A stretch of 64,000 nucleotides of DNA, from positions 11,694,496 to 11,758,495 of the forward strand of contig OZ024936.1 of the NCBI GenBank assembly GCA_964017235.1, in the 5' to 3' direction. This DNA is from Sabellastarte sp. h YS-2021 (taxonomy: Eukaryota; Annelida; Polychaeta; Sabellida; Sabellidae). The notes beneath the pieces were generated by a model, which saw only the letters and a program-made list of their open reading frames with translations, did not search any database and was not told where the DNA came from. The position numbers were made by a program, and so were the translations under genes. Below are positions 30,327 through 43,060 of the stretch, piece after piece (the stretch's first letter is position 1; every line of letters begins with the position of its first letter).

Positions 30327-31447
30327 GTAAGGTGAGTTCAGTGGTTATGGTATGAACTGTTTTGACATGATGTCTGGGTCTTAATACATCTCTCCATGTT
30401 GCTCAATGTAACATTTGTAGATTTAAATATATTGTAACAATGTTACTTTATTTTGGTAATCCTCAAAGGCTCATTTTACCCTTCCTTTCATGTTTGGTAC
30501 CATGTTATCACATATAGCAGACTGAACCTCCTTCTGCTTAATGTCTGATGCATATATTATTTTGAATGTGAAGCTTTCATACATAAGCCTCTAAACTAGC
30601 CTATCTCAAATTTCTCAAAAGCCACCTGGTAAAATTTTAATTATATTTTCATTTTAAATGGGGCTTGTATTGCTGTAATAACTTGCGCAATAATCTCTTT
30701 CTATTCAGATACTGTCAAGACTGGATGATGGATGATCAAGAACAGAATTCAATGTTTTGCTTACCAGTTTAACCCAAAAAAAAATCAGCATGGTCAGTTT
30801 TATAGCATACATAACCTTGTGTCCAAATGTGATTTAATAATAATGATAACTGTACTTTATTTGTACATGGACTGTAGACACTGTATTTTTGCCCTTACTT
30901 TGCCAAGCTGGTTGTCTCATTAGCTGCAGCCTGACCAGTCCATGTGAAATTTGCCACTAGGATCACTCTTAAAATTGAAAACATCAAACCCAAATTTGCA
31001 TTAAATCTATAACAGTTCAGAGAGCTTTTTAAAAATTTACCAAAATTACAAATTTTATGTCATCATTTCCCATATATTAAACTTAACAGATTTCCTAAGC
31101 AGCAAATTTCACATGCTCTGAAAGTTTTTCCATTTTTTCTCTCTAGTTATGTTCTGAAAGTATATCTCTGTTATCTGAACTTCTTTTTGCTGTACATGTT
31201 GGGAACAGATTTCACTTTTCACTCAATAGATGTCTATTCTACGTGCTTATTCCCAGGAAAAATTAGATAAAAATTGGTTTCATCCAATATGTTAATGTCT
31301 AATTAAGGAACTTAATTGCAAGTAAGTAGTTTACGAAGTGTCACTTTAGCCTATACTCTGAATCTGATGCAGTATCGCATAAATAAGTCTTGCATATAAA
31401 AGTTATTGCAAATGTAATTCAAGGCAGTTGTATTCTCCCATGTTGTG
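30327..31447. other. No gene seen
   Basis: AT-rich DNA without repeat structure or a convincing ORF. Confidence 0.45.
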
Positions 31448-31595
31448 TAGGTCCCCTGGGGCATAGTGGTTAACAAGTTTGGCAACTAGTCACAGGCTAT
31501 CACCTCTCTTGCATTTGACTCCCATATGTAGTAATGCTGAGAGCCTCTCTCAATATGACCTAGGCTGTTAAATGGGACAGAAAACCATGAGAAAG
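31448..31595 (+). mobile_element. Degraded SINE, family 2
   Basis: Diverged copy of the SINE at 11723: GCATAGTGGTTAACAAGTTT (A box region), a decayed B box (TTTGACTCCC), then CAATATGACCTAGGCTGTTA. Confidence 0.6.
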
Positions 31596-31789
31596 AACGC
31601 ATTTGTCCTTAATGTAACTACAGATAGAAGAGACTCTGATCAGTTGCTTTTAATTAAGCTGGTGTAGGTGTTGATTAGGTGTGTGGTCCCAGTTAGCCAA
31701 TGATTAACAAGTTGAATTTATTCTCAATGAATAATTGTAATGCACATGGTTTGTAAGGTCGTTACTATAGTGAAAATATCATTAGGTAG

Positions 31790-34700
31790 TTGCAATAGTT
31801 TGTGTTAATGTAGATTTACATTAGGGCGTTGGTAGTTTGACATTCATGCAGTCGTAAGGTAGGATTGGGTTATTGTTTTGTGTTTGTGAAAGTGTAAGTT
31901 AAGACTGTGGCAATGTATACTTTTAATGTAGTGGTAAGATGAAGCAATATTAGTGTTTTAGTGTGTAGTTATTCGATAAGGTAGTTGCGACATATTCAGG
32001 TACTGCAGTTGTAAGGTATTGCAGTGGTAGTTTTTTTGTTTCAGCGTTGTAATAAGTTATATATATTATTATTATTATATATAATAATTGCAGTGTTTTG
32101 TATAAGAGAACTAGTAATAAAAGGCAGTTTTAGTGTATTGTGTTAATGTAGTTGTAAGGTATTGCAGCTGTAGTTGAAAAGAAAGGTAGGGCTGGTGTAC
32201 TTTGTCAGTGTAATAGTAAGGAAAGGGCATTCCAGTCTTTTGTGTAAGGGTAGTTGTAAGGTAAGGCAGTTGTAATATAGGCAGTCACTGTAGTTGTAAC
32301 CTAAGACAGTTGTGTAGTGTATTTTATTGGTGTAGTAGTAAGATATGCTGTCAAAGTGTATTCAGTTTATGTTGCTGTAAAGTACAGTAGAGGTGATGTA
32401 TTATTTTAGTGTAGTTAAAAGATAATAGAGTGGTATTGTAATAAAGTAAGGCAGAACTAGTTTATAGTTTAATAATAAGGTAATAATAATAATAATAATA
32501 TGGTATTGGTGTATTGTGTAAGTGTAGTAGTAAGGTAAGGCAGTGATAGGGTACTCAGGTCTTATTGTTGTTGGATTAGGTAGTGCTAATCTATTGTGTC
32601 TTTTAGTAGCAAGGTAATGCCGGTGCAGTGTATTGCTTAAGTGTAACTGTAAGGTTTCACAGTGGTGCTGCATTGTGTAAGTGTACTTGAAAGGTATTGC
32701 AATGATAGTGTATTCTGTTTGTATTGTTGTAAGGTATAATATAGATGGTGTGTTATGACACTGTAGTGGAAAGATAAGGCAGTGTTATTATAGAGTTAGT
32801 ATGGTAGTAAGGCAGTACAAGGTTATTGTCAGTGTAATAATAAGGAAAGAAGGTGGTTGTGAAGGTGTAAGCAGTTGTAGTGTATTCTGGTGTGTTGTAA
32901 GGTAAAACAGTGGCAGCATATCTAGTTAGTACAGTGGTAAGGTAAGACAGTGATGTATTTTTAGTATAGTTGTAAGGTAAAGTATTGGTAGTGTATTGTG
33001 TTTGTGTAGTAAGGTAAGACAGTTTTTAGTGTATTATGTAAATGTTAGTGTAGTAGTAAGGCAAGGCAGCTTTAATGTATTGTTGGTGTAGTAGTAAGGC
33101 AGTTAGTGTGTTGTGTCAGTGTAACAGTAAGGAAAGGAAGTGATAGTGTATTGTGTAAGTATAGTAGTAAAGTACGGCGGTGGTAATGTATTGCGTAGTG
33201 CAGTAGTAAGATAAGGCAGTAGTAGTGTTTTGTGTAAGTGGAGTAGTAAGGAAAGGCAGTGTTAGTGTATTGTGTTAGTGCAGCAGTAAGATAAAGCAGT
33301 AGTAATGTATTCTGTATGTGTAGTGGTAAAGTAAGGCAGTGGTAACATATTATGTAACTGTATTAGTAAGATAAAGCAGTAGAAGGGTATTGTTTAAGTG
33401 TAGTGGTAAGGTAAGGCAGTGATAGTGTATTGTGTAAGTGCAGTAGTAAGGCAAGGCAGCAGTAATGTATTGTGTCAGTGTAGTAGTAAGGTAAGGCAGT
33501 GGTAGCATATTATGTAAGTGCAGTAGTAAGGGAAGGCATTAGTAATGTATTGTGTAAGTGTAGTAGTAAGGTGATACAGTGGTAGCATATTGTGCGAGTC
33601 CAGTAGTAATGAAACGCAGTGGCAATTTTTCAGTCATTGTAGGGGTAGGGTAAGGCAGTGCTAGTGTTTTGTGTAAGTGCAGTAGTAAGGAAAGGCAGTG
33701 GTAACATATTGTGTAAGTATAGTAGTGAGGTAAGGCAGTGGAAAAAGTATTGTGCAAGCGTAGTAGTAAGGGAAGGCAGTAATAATGTGTTGTTTAAGTG
33801 TAGTAGTAAGGTAAGGTCATAATTGAGCATTGTGTAAGTACAGTAGTAAGGTAAGGCCGTGGTAGTGTGGTGTAAGTCTAGTAGTAAGTTATGGCATTAG
33901 TAAGATATTATGTAAATGTAAAAGTGAGGTAAGGCAGTGGTATTGTGTTGAGTGAGTATAGCAGTAAGAGTATTATGAAGGGTAAGGAGTTCTGGTGTAT
34001 TCTGTAATTGTAGAAGTAAGGTAGGGCAGTGGCAATTATTCAGTCATTCTAATGGTTAAAGTAAGACAGTGATTGTCTATTGCGTAAGTGTAGTAATAAG
34101 GAAAGACAGTGGTAGTGTATTGTGTAAGTGTAGTAAGGTAAGGTAGTGGTAGTGTATTCAGTTATATAGTGTACTTGTTAAGTCAGGTGCATTGTGTGAG
34201 TGTAGTAGTAAGGTAGTAGTAGTAAGGTAAGGCCATTGTAGTGCCTTGTTTAAGTGTAGTTGTAAGGTGAGGTCTTGGTAGTGTATTGTGTAAACACAGT
34301 TGTAAGATAAGGCAGTGGTAAAGAATTGTGTAAGTGTAGTAGTAAAGTAAGGCAGTGGTAGCATATTATGTAACTGTATTAGTAAGATAATGCATTAGAA
34401 GCATATTTAAGTGTAGTGGTAAGGTAAGACAGTGTTAGTGTATTGTGTAAATGCAGTAGTAAGGTAAGGGAGTGGTAGCGTATTTTGTGAGTGTAATAGT
34501 AAGGTAAGGTAGTGGTAATTATTCAGTCAGTGTAGTGGTAAGATAAGGCAGTGGTAGTGTATTGTCAGTATATTTGTAAGTTAAGGCATTGGTAGTGTAT
34601 TCAGTTACATACTGTACTTGTAAGGTAAGGTAGTTGTGGTGCATTGTGTAAGTGTAGTAGTAAGGTAAGGTTGTGGTAGCATATTGTGTAAGTGCAGTAG

Positions 34701-37700
34701 TAAGGGAAGGCAGTAGTAATGTATTGTGTAAGAGGAGTAGTAAGGTAATACAGTGGTAGCATATTGTGTGAATCCAGTAGTAAGGTAACACAGTGGCAAT
34801 TTTTCAGTCATTGTAGGGGTAGGATAAGGCAGTGCTAGTGTTTTGTGTAAGTGCAGTAGTAAGGAAAGGCAGTGGTAACATATTGTGTAAGTATAGTAGT
34901 GAGGTAAGACAGTGGAAAAGTATTGTGTAAGCATAGTCGTAAGGGAAGGCAGTAATAATGTATTGTTTAAGTGTAGTAGCAAGGTAAGGAAGTGGTAGTG
35001 TATTGTTTAAGTAGAGTGGTAAGGTAAGGCATTGTATTGTGTAAGTGCAGTAATAAGGGAAAGCAGTGGTAGTGTATTGCTGAGTGTAGTAGTTCAATAA
35101 GGCAGTGGCTGTGTATTGTGTCAGCATAGTTGTAAGTTAAGGCACTGGTAGTGTATTCAGTTATATAGTGTACTTGTTAGGTCAGGTAGTTGTGGTGCAT
35201 TGTGTAAATGTAGTAGTAAGTTAAGGCCATTGTAGTGACTTGTTTAAGTGTAGTTGTAAGGTAAGATCATGGTAGTGTATTGTGTAAGCGTAGTAGTAAG
35301 ATAAGGCAGCGGTAAAGTATTGTGTAAGTGTAGTAGTAAGGTAAGGCAGTGGTAACATACTGTGTAAGTGTAGTAGTAAAGTAAGGCAGTGGTAACGTAT
35401 TATGTAACTGTATTAGTAAGATAAGGCAGTAGAAGGGTATTTAAGTGTAGTGGTAAGGTAAGACAGTGTTAGTGTATTATCAGTATATTTGTAAGTTAAG
35501 GCATTGGTAGTGTATTCAGGTACATACTGTACTTGTAAGGTAAGGTAGTTGTGGTGCATTGTGTGAGTGTAGTAGTAAGGTAAGGTCATGGTAGTGCATT
35601 GCGTAAGTGCAGTTGTAAGGTAAGGCCATGGTAGTATGGTGTAAGTCTAGTAGCAAGTTATGGCATTGGTAAGATATTATGTAAGTGTGAAAGTGAGGTA
35701 AGGCAGTGGTATTGTATTGAGTGAGTATAGCAGTGAGAGTGTTATGAAGGGGAAAGAATTCTGGTGTAATCTGTAACTGTAGAAGTAAGGTAGGGCAGTG
35801 GCAATTATTCAGTCATTCTAATGGTTAAGGTAAGGCAGTGGTAGTGTATTGTGTAAGTGTAGTAAGGTAAGTTAGTGGCAGTGTATTGTCAGCATAGTTG
35901 TAAGATAAGGCTGTGGTAATGTATTCAGTTTCTGTACTTGTAAAGTAAGGTAGTTGCAGTGTAAAGTGTGAGTGCAGTGGTAAGGTAAGGCAGTGTTAGT
36001 TATTCAATCATTGTAGTGGTAAGGTAAGGCAGTGCTAGTGTTTTGTGTAAGTGTAGTAGAAAGGAAAGACAGATGTAGCATATTGTATGAGTGTTATAGT
36101 AAAGTAAGGCAGTGGTAATTATTCAGCCATTGTAGTGGTAAGATAATGCAGTAGTAGTGTTTTATGTAAGTGTAGTAGTAAGGAAAGACAGTGGTAGTGT
36201 ATTGTGTAAGGGTAGTAAGGTAAGGTACTGGTAGTGTATTATCAGCATAGTTGTAAGATAAGGCAGTGGTAATGTATTCAGTTTCTGTACTTGTAAAGTA
36301 AGGTAGTTGCAGTGTAAAGTGTGGGTGCAGTGGTAAGGTAAGGCAGTGATAGTTATTCAATCATTGTAGGGGTAAGGTAAGGCAGTGCTAGTGTTTTGTG
36401 TAAGTGTAGTAGAAAGGAAAGACAGATGTAGCGTATTGTATGAGTGTCATAGTAAAGTAAGGCAGTGGTAATTATTCAGCCATTGTAGTGATAAGGCAGT
36501 AGTAGTGTTTTATGTAAGTGTAGTAGTAAGGAAAGACAGTGGTTATGTATTGTGTAAGAGTAGTAGTAAGTTAAGGCAGTGGTAATATATTGTGTAAGAG
36601 TAGTAGTAAGGTAAGGCAGTGGTAATGTATTGTGTAAGAGTAGTAGTAAGGTAAGGCAGTGGTAATGTATTGTGTAAGAGTAGTAGTAAGGTAAGGCAGT
36701 GGTAATGTATTGTGTAGAGTAGTAGTAAGGTAAGGCAGTGGTAATGTATTGTGTAAGAGGAGTAGTAAGGTAAGGCAGTGGTAGCATATTGTGTGAGTGT
36801 AGTAGTAAGGAAACACAGTGGCAATTTTTCAGTCATTGTAGGGGTAGGGTAAGGCAGTGCTAGTGTTTTGTGTAAGTGCAGTAGTAAGGAAAGGCAGTGG
36901 TAACATATTGTGTAAGTATAGTAGTGAGGTAAGACAGTAGAAAAGCATTGTGTAAGCGTAGTAGTAAGGGAAGGCAGTAGTAATGTATTGTGTAAGTGTA
37001 GTAGTAAGGTAAGGAAGTGGTAGTGTATTGTTTAAGTAGAGTGGTAAGCTAAGGCTTTGCATTGTGTAAGTGCAGTAATAAGGAAGGCAGTGATAGTGTA
37101 TTGTGTGAGTGCAGTAGTTCAATTAGGCAGTGGCTGTGTATTGTGTCAGCATAGTTGTAAGTTAAGGCACTGGTAGTGTATTCAGTTATATAGTGTACTT
37201 GTTACACCAGGTAGTTGTGGTGCAGTGTGTAAGTGTAGTAGTAAGGTAAGGCCATTGCAGTGCCTTGTTTAAGTGTAGTTGTAAGGTGAGGTCATGGTAG
37301 TGTATTGTGTATATGCAGTTGTAAGGTAAGGGAGTGGTAGTGTATTTTGTGAGTGTAATTGTAAGGTAAGGTAGTGGTAATTATTCAGTCAGTGGAGTTG
37401 TAAGATAAGCCAATAGTAGTGTATTGTCAGTACATTTGTAAGTTAAGGCATTGGTAGTGTATTCAGTTACATACTGTACTGAGTGTAGTAGTAAGGTAAG
37501 GTCATGGTAGTGCATTGTGTAAGTGCAGTAGTAAGGTAAGGCCATGGTAGTGTGGTGTAAGTCTAGTAGTAAGTTATGGCATTAGTAAGATATTATGTAA
37601 GTGTAAAAGTGAGGTAAGGCAGTGGTATTGTATTGAGTGAGTATAGAATTAAGAGCATTATAAAGGATATGGAGTTCTGATGTATTCTGTAATTGTAGAA

Positions 37701-39310
37701 GTAAGTTAGGGCGGTGGCAATTATTCAGTCATTCTAGTGGTAAGATAAGGCAGTGGTATGTATTGTGTAAGTGTAGTAGTAAGGTAAGGTTGTGGCAGTG
37801 TATTGTCAGCATAGTTGTAAGATAAGGCAGTGGTAGTGTATTCAGTTTCTGTACTTGTAAAGTAAGGTAATTGCAGTGTAATGTGTAAGTGTAGTAGTAA
37901 GGTAAGGCAGTGTTAGTTATTCAATCATTGTAGTGGTAAGGTAAGGCAGCGCTAGTGTTTTGTGTAAGTATAGTAGACAGGAAAGGCAGATGTAGTGTAT
38001 TGTGTAAGTTCAGTAGTAGATAAGGCAGTGGTAACATATTGTGTAAGTGTAGTAGTAAGGTAAGGCAGTGGTAACATTTCGTGTAAGTGTAGTAGTAAGG
38101 TAAGGCAGTGGTTGTGTAAGTGCAGTGGTAAGGTAGGGCGGTGTTGGTGTATTGCTTTAATGGTAATGTAACACAGTGGTAGTATATTGAGTAAGTGTAG
38201 TAGTAAGGTAGGGCAGTGGTAGTGTATTCTCTAAATGCAGTAGTAAATTAAGGCAGTGGTAGCGTATTGTGCAGGTGTAGTAGTAATGGAAGGCAGTGGT
38301 GGTGTACTGTGTAAGTGTAATAGTAATGTAAGGCAGTGGTAGTGTATTCAGTTACTGTACTTGTAAGGTAAGGAAGTTGTAGTGTAATGTGTGAGTGTAG
38401 TAGTAGGGAAAAGCATTGATAGCCTATTGTGTAAGTGTAGTAGTAAGGTAAGGTAGTGGTAATGTATTGTGTTAGTGTAGCAGTAAGTTTCAACATTGCT
38501 AGGTATTCAGTTAGTATGGTTGTAAAGTAAGGCAGTCCTAATATATTGTGTCAGTGTAGTAGTAAAGTAATGCAGTTGCAGTTTATTTTGTGTGTTTGTA
38601 AGGTATGGCAGTTGTAGAGTATTATGTCAATATAATAGTAAGGCACTAATAGAGTATTCAGTTAGCATTGTTGTAAGGTACAGGAATGGTGATGTTTTGT
38701 TACTTTAAGTGAAAAGTAAAGCTTTGGTGGTGTATAGGTCACTGTAGTAGGTAGTGATGGTAGTGATGATGTATTCAGGTACTGTAGTTGCAAGGTAAAG
38801 CCATGCTTGTTTATTGTATTAGTGTAGAAGTAAGGTAGGGTTGTAGTAGTGTATTGTATCAGTGAAATTGTAAGGTAAGGCAGTGCTAATGTATTGTGTA
38901 GGTGCAGTAGTAAGTGAAGGTAGTGGTATTCAGTTAATGTTGTTATAAGATACAGCTCAGTGGTGTACTTTGTTGGTGTATTTTAAAGGTAAGGCAATGG
39001 TAGTGTATTGTGTCAGTGTAGTAGTAAGGTAAGGCAGTTTCAGTGTATTGCTTAAGGGAGATTGTAAGGTTGACATTGACAATGTATATTGTAAGTGTAG
39101 TAGTAAGTTATGGCAGTAGTGGTGTATTCAGTTACTCTAGTTGTAATAAAATAAAGGCAGTGGTAATGTATTTTAAGTGTAGCAGTAAAATGAGCAGTCA
39201 CTGTGGTAGTAAGATAAGGTAATGCTAGAATGCTGTGTCACTGTAAGGCAATGACAGACTGAGTGTAGTTGTACAGTAACATAGTGGGAGTGCACTGATT
39301 GGTGTAGTTG
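31790..39310. repeat. 7.5-kb C-depleted minisatellite with higher-order structure
   Basis: An imperfect tandem array with a unit of about 40 bp (built around GTATTGTGTAAGTGTAGTAG and TAAGGTAAGGCAGTGGTA), so roughly 180 units. It is most homogeneous at 36540-36790 and decays toward both ends. Larger blocks recur. The CAGTCATTGTAGGGGTAG block is at about 33632, 34808 and 36832; the TATATAGTGTACTTGTTA block at about 34155, 35155 and 37180; the GTCTAGTAGTAAGTTATGGC (or near) block at about 33866, 35634 and 37552. The plus strand has almost no C. Minus-strand ORFs of 60-125 codons here (Leu/Tyr/Thr-rich) arise because G, needed for TAG and TGA, is nearly absent on that strand. I do not call them genes. 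Confidence 0.9.
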
Positions 39311-39384
39311 CAAAATATCACAGTAGTAGTGTTTTGTCAGTATGATGGTTAACTAAGGCATTAGTACTGTATTGTAGTATGTTT

Positions 39385-39680
39385 GCAAAAATGAAAAAGC
39401 ACTTTAGCCACAGCTTGGCATTTGATGCTCCAACTTTCTGGAGTGAGCTCATTGACATCCAAACAATCATTTCCTTGTCATCTGTCATGTGCAAATTGAC
39501 ATACTTCTTTGGTAAAGCCAACAACCCTTCATAGCATACATGTCTCTCTGTCACCTCTGATGGTTGCCTGCATGTGTCTGGATGCCGAGTTTACCTTCTT
39601 TCTTTATGGCTCTAACACCTTAGAATATTTCATATGAAAGAGATTAAGTACCATAAATGTAGCTGTAATGCAAGAGAGTG
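39385..39680 (+). mobile_element. RTE/CR1-like LINE 3' end (degraded)
   Basis: Homologous to 4722-5088. The peptide HSLAFDAPTFWSEL matches HSFAFDAPKIWNEL, followed by a degraded SF..KLTYFF end and the 3' signature (TCTAACACCTTAGAATATTT, AAGAGATTAAGTACCATAAA). It abuts the minisatellite. Confidence 0.65.
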
Positions 39681-39699
39681 ATACTGTGTATCATTAAAA

Positions 39700-40165
39700 A
39701 CTATTTTGAATGTTGTTTTATTAATTTTGATAATTCATCTTCTCAGGAATGTAAATTTATTAGTTTTGATTTGTGAATAATAGTCACTATGTTATGCTAA
39801 TTGTGTCATTATTTAAAATTTTCTTGATATATCTTTATTTTGACATTGTATCTCAGTCATCAAAATATTTTTATTGCTGTGAATGTATGTACTGTCTTTG
39901 GTAAAGGTTTTTGGCAGATGGCATGAGATAAGTACAGGATCATAACATAAGATTAAGTTTACTACAACAAAGTTATAGACCCTTTCATTGCTAATGAGCA
40001 AGGTTGGGACAGATAATCTTACCTTCATTAAATAACTTGTATTCATGATTATACAATATTCTATTGCTAGTAATTTATATGTATCATTTTGACCAGGGTT
40101 ATGCTAGATGACAGCAAGTCAGGACATTGCTCATGTCTTTCAGGTGAAAATAAATTTTATTTAAG
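39700..40165. other. No gene seen
   Basis: AT-rich intergenic DNA. Confidence 0.45.
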
Positions 40166-40169
40166 GGTA

Positions 40170-40300
40170 AGCAAAAGTTAGGGTTTTTTGCCCCATTTAA
40201 CAGCCAGGGTCATATTGGAATAGGCCGGAAGTCCAATTCGCATAGAGATGACAATCTGTGATTAGATTCTCAGCTTGGGAACTACTATGCCACCAAAGAT
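40170..40300 (-). mobile_element. Degraded SINE, family 2, minus strand
   Basis: Contains the reverse tail (TTTAACAGCCAGGGTCATAT), a decayed B box complement (GAAGTCCAATTCGCA) and a decayed A box region (AACTACTATGCCACC). Confidence 0.6.
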
Positions 40301-40309
40301 TTCATATAT

Positions 40310-41445
40310 TTAACATCAGTTCATACATAATAAACTGTAGTTCTGTTATCAGCTATTGTCTGGTTAAACAACAAAATGGTTGTGTTTAGGTATATTAATT
40401 ATGTGGTAAAACAGTTGATGGTTTCAATATATTTGAGTATGTTAATTACTTGGTTAATACAAGTAAATTTCTCTGGGTAAATTGTCTGGTAAACTTGAGG
40501 AATTGTGTAAAATAACTGTCTTGAACAGTGAGTGTGATTGGGTAAATTGACTTTATTGTGAAATATAGTGTATTTGGGTTAATTAATAATATGGTAAATG
40601 GTAGCACATGATATGTTTGTAAAATATTCTACATATGAATTTATTGGTATAAATAAAACTACATTTATTTTCATTTTATTTTGATTTGAAGAATCTTTTT
40701 GGACTGAAGATCCTTTGCATGAATCTGGCTGTTGAATTGGATATAAAATATTTACTTTTGTTAACATTTTAAGTGGTTACATTTCCTTACTTGTGTAGGC
40801 CAACAAATAAGTCTAGGTAATATTGCCAGCATTACTGACATAGGTAATATCATTTGGTTGTGACAACTTCTGTTGACTGCAAGGACAAACTGTGGCCTCA
40901 TCACACATAGCCTTCTAAACCTGTGAATTAAGCTAAAGTAATCTGAATACTTTTTATTTAACTGATAAATAAATCATTAATATCATTCTGATCCAAAGCT
41001 TCACTGCAACACCATTGTCAGACATTGCAAAAATGTTGAAATCTTCAGTTGGCATTATTTTTATCTATATTGGCTAATGAGCTTTGAATTCTACTGTATT
41101 TCTCAATATAATAATAGCAAAAGCATCTCCAAAGACATGTAGCAACAAGAGGTTGCATCAATTCAACGCAGTGTATCACTTGACAGTATATGAAGTACAA
41201 TGAAGATCTTGGAGCAATAAGATGGAAGGTATAAAGTTTTATAAATATCAGTCATTAATACAACATACATACCTCAGTAATAAGTGAATGAGAAAATTAC
41301 AGAACCAGACACAAGACTATGTTTCCTTGCTTGTGTACATCAGCAAAAGAAACCATGCCTCCATCAATGTGTCACACTTTTAACAGCAAGGCACATAATA
41401 GGTAAATGGGAACAGATTAGGGTTTTTTTTTGTTTTTTTTTGTAT
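40310..41445. other. No gene seen
   Basis: AT-rich sequence with TGGTAAA/GGGTAA word repetition at 40320-40620. No supported gene. Confidence 0.4.
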
Positions 41446-41880
41446 CCAATGATCTTGATCACCCTGAAAATGTAACTTGGACAAGCCCCATCGTCTGATT
41501 TTTTTCAGAAAGATCCAATCAGTAGTATTTGCATAATCCTTTTAACAGAGAAACGGACAGAGAAACAGCCATGGAAATAATACTTCCTTGGTGGTAGCGA
41601 ATTAGATGCATGGTTTAGAAGGTATGATTTTTAAAAAGACTCCCAATAAGTATAAATGGAAAAATTCATAATTTAGTTTTTGTATCCAGGCTGTTATCTG
41701 CATCTGTCTCAAAATTTCGTGGGATGTAAGTTGGACCAAGAACTATCTTCTGATATTTTAAGGAAGATCCAAGCAGTAGTATTTATATAATCCTGTCAAC
41801 AGAGAAACACAAGAATGGTAATGAAATCGATACCTTCTTGGCGGCATTTATAACATGCCAAATAATATATACCTCTCCTA
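41446..41880. repeat. Two diverged copies of a 240-bp repeat unit
   Basis: The words AGATCCAATCAGTAGTATTT ... AACAGAGAAAC ... CCTTGGTGG (41508-41600) recur as AGATCCAAGCAGTAGTATTT ... CAACAGAGAAAC ... TCTTGGCGG (41767-41845). This is a dispersed tandem-core pattern common in invertebrate non-autonomous elements. Confidence 0.5.
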
Positions 41881-42499
41881 AATCACTGATGTCCCTAAAG
41901 AGAGAGTTTTTATCAAGAGTCGGCATCAGAAGAGAAAAGCAAGAGGTTGTACTTGAACTTTCTTGGACCGACCATTGTGGGACACCATTATACCTTCCAT
42001 AAACTTTTGGTGGGGCTTGACTGAGCCCATTTAATTTACTATTGAGCCATTAATGCGAAACAAATCTGATTTCAATTTTGAGTAGTACTGTTTTGCCAGA
42101 ATAAGAGCCTCTATATGTTCTGTAACATTTGAGTAGCCTTCTTTATTTAAGAAGTTATTCTTTTCCATTTAATAAAGAATATAGTGGATTATTCTTAAGT
42201 CGATCACTTAAAGGAGATGTATAAAGAGCGACTGTTCTCACATAATAAATTTAAAATAAACGTCAAAATATTAAGGTATATTGGAAAAAAACGACTTCAT
42301 AAATCAAATAAACTAACAAACTGCTGCAAGACATCTAAGATGTTTTTCTAACAGCAAGTTTTATTTCTATATTAAGGTAATATTTTGGAGTTCATTTCAG
42401 AAAATATAAAAATATATCTGCTTGGAACACATTGCACCAGTATTTTTGTAGAATATATTCAAGAAAAGGGTATTTATTTATTTGCAAATTCAAATCAAG

Positions 42500-43010
42500 T
42501 TTGCTGTGTGCAGTAAACCTGTTATGGGATTTTGAATCTAGAAAAGTCCCACGATTCTACACAGAATGGAGAAAAGCAATAAGAAGATTATTTAACTTGA
42601 CAAGAAGAGCTCATAGCAGATACCTACATCTAATATGTAATGACCCTCCTATCAATGTACAATTGTACAAAAGGTTTAACAAATTCATTCATAGAATACT
42701 GAACAGTGATAATGATTATGTAAAACTTGCTGGTAAACTGGCTGTTTATGGAAGTCAGTCCAATGTTAGTAAAAACATAAATGTTATTGCACAGGAACTA
42801 AACCGTAGTCAGGCACTTGTTCTTGAAACACCTAGTAAATTTAAAAGCATAAGTGATAACTATGAGCATAGTAAACTAATGCTGATGATGAGAAAGTAGT
42901 ATGTGGCAATATCAGAGACCTCATAAGCATCAAAGAGAGTAATCACAATAAATTCAACTATGAGGAGATTAACCACATGTTAGAATACCTGTGTACCTGT
43001 TAAATAATGT
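42500..43010 (+). pseudogene. LINE ORF2 C-terminal fragment (third LINE family)
   Basis: Open from 42432 to 42899, continuing one frame over to about 43003. The peptide LLWDFESRKVPRFYTEWRK, then AIRRLF, HSRYLHLICNDPPINVQLY, a KLAGKLAVYGS segment and EYLCTC, is the typical post-RT C-terminus of CR1/L2/Jockey-type LINE ORF2 proteins. No RT domain is left, so this is a 5'-truncated copy. Its 3' end is probably near 43060 (CAATAAAATTCGACAATAAT). Confidence 0.65.
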
Positions 43011-43060
43011 TTGGTCTGTGTGACCTACACGAAATTCAATAAAATTCGACAATAATCATT

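Noticed and set aside
32401..38496. Many minus-strand ORFs (60-125 codons, Leu/Tyr/Thr-rich) across the minisatellite
   Set aside because: They are shadows of a 40-bp repeat whose complement nearly lacks G, so TAG and TGA are rare. The unit is not a multiple of three and peptides cycle through frames.
31790..39310. CRISPR array or telomeric array
   Set aside because: Units are contiguous without unique spacers, diverge continuously, and the motif is not TTAGGG-like. The context is eukaryotic.
42432..42899. Host single-exon gene of 155 codons
   Set aside because: The peptide has the characteristic post-RT C-terminus of CR1/Jockey-type LINE proteins and continues after a frameshift.
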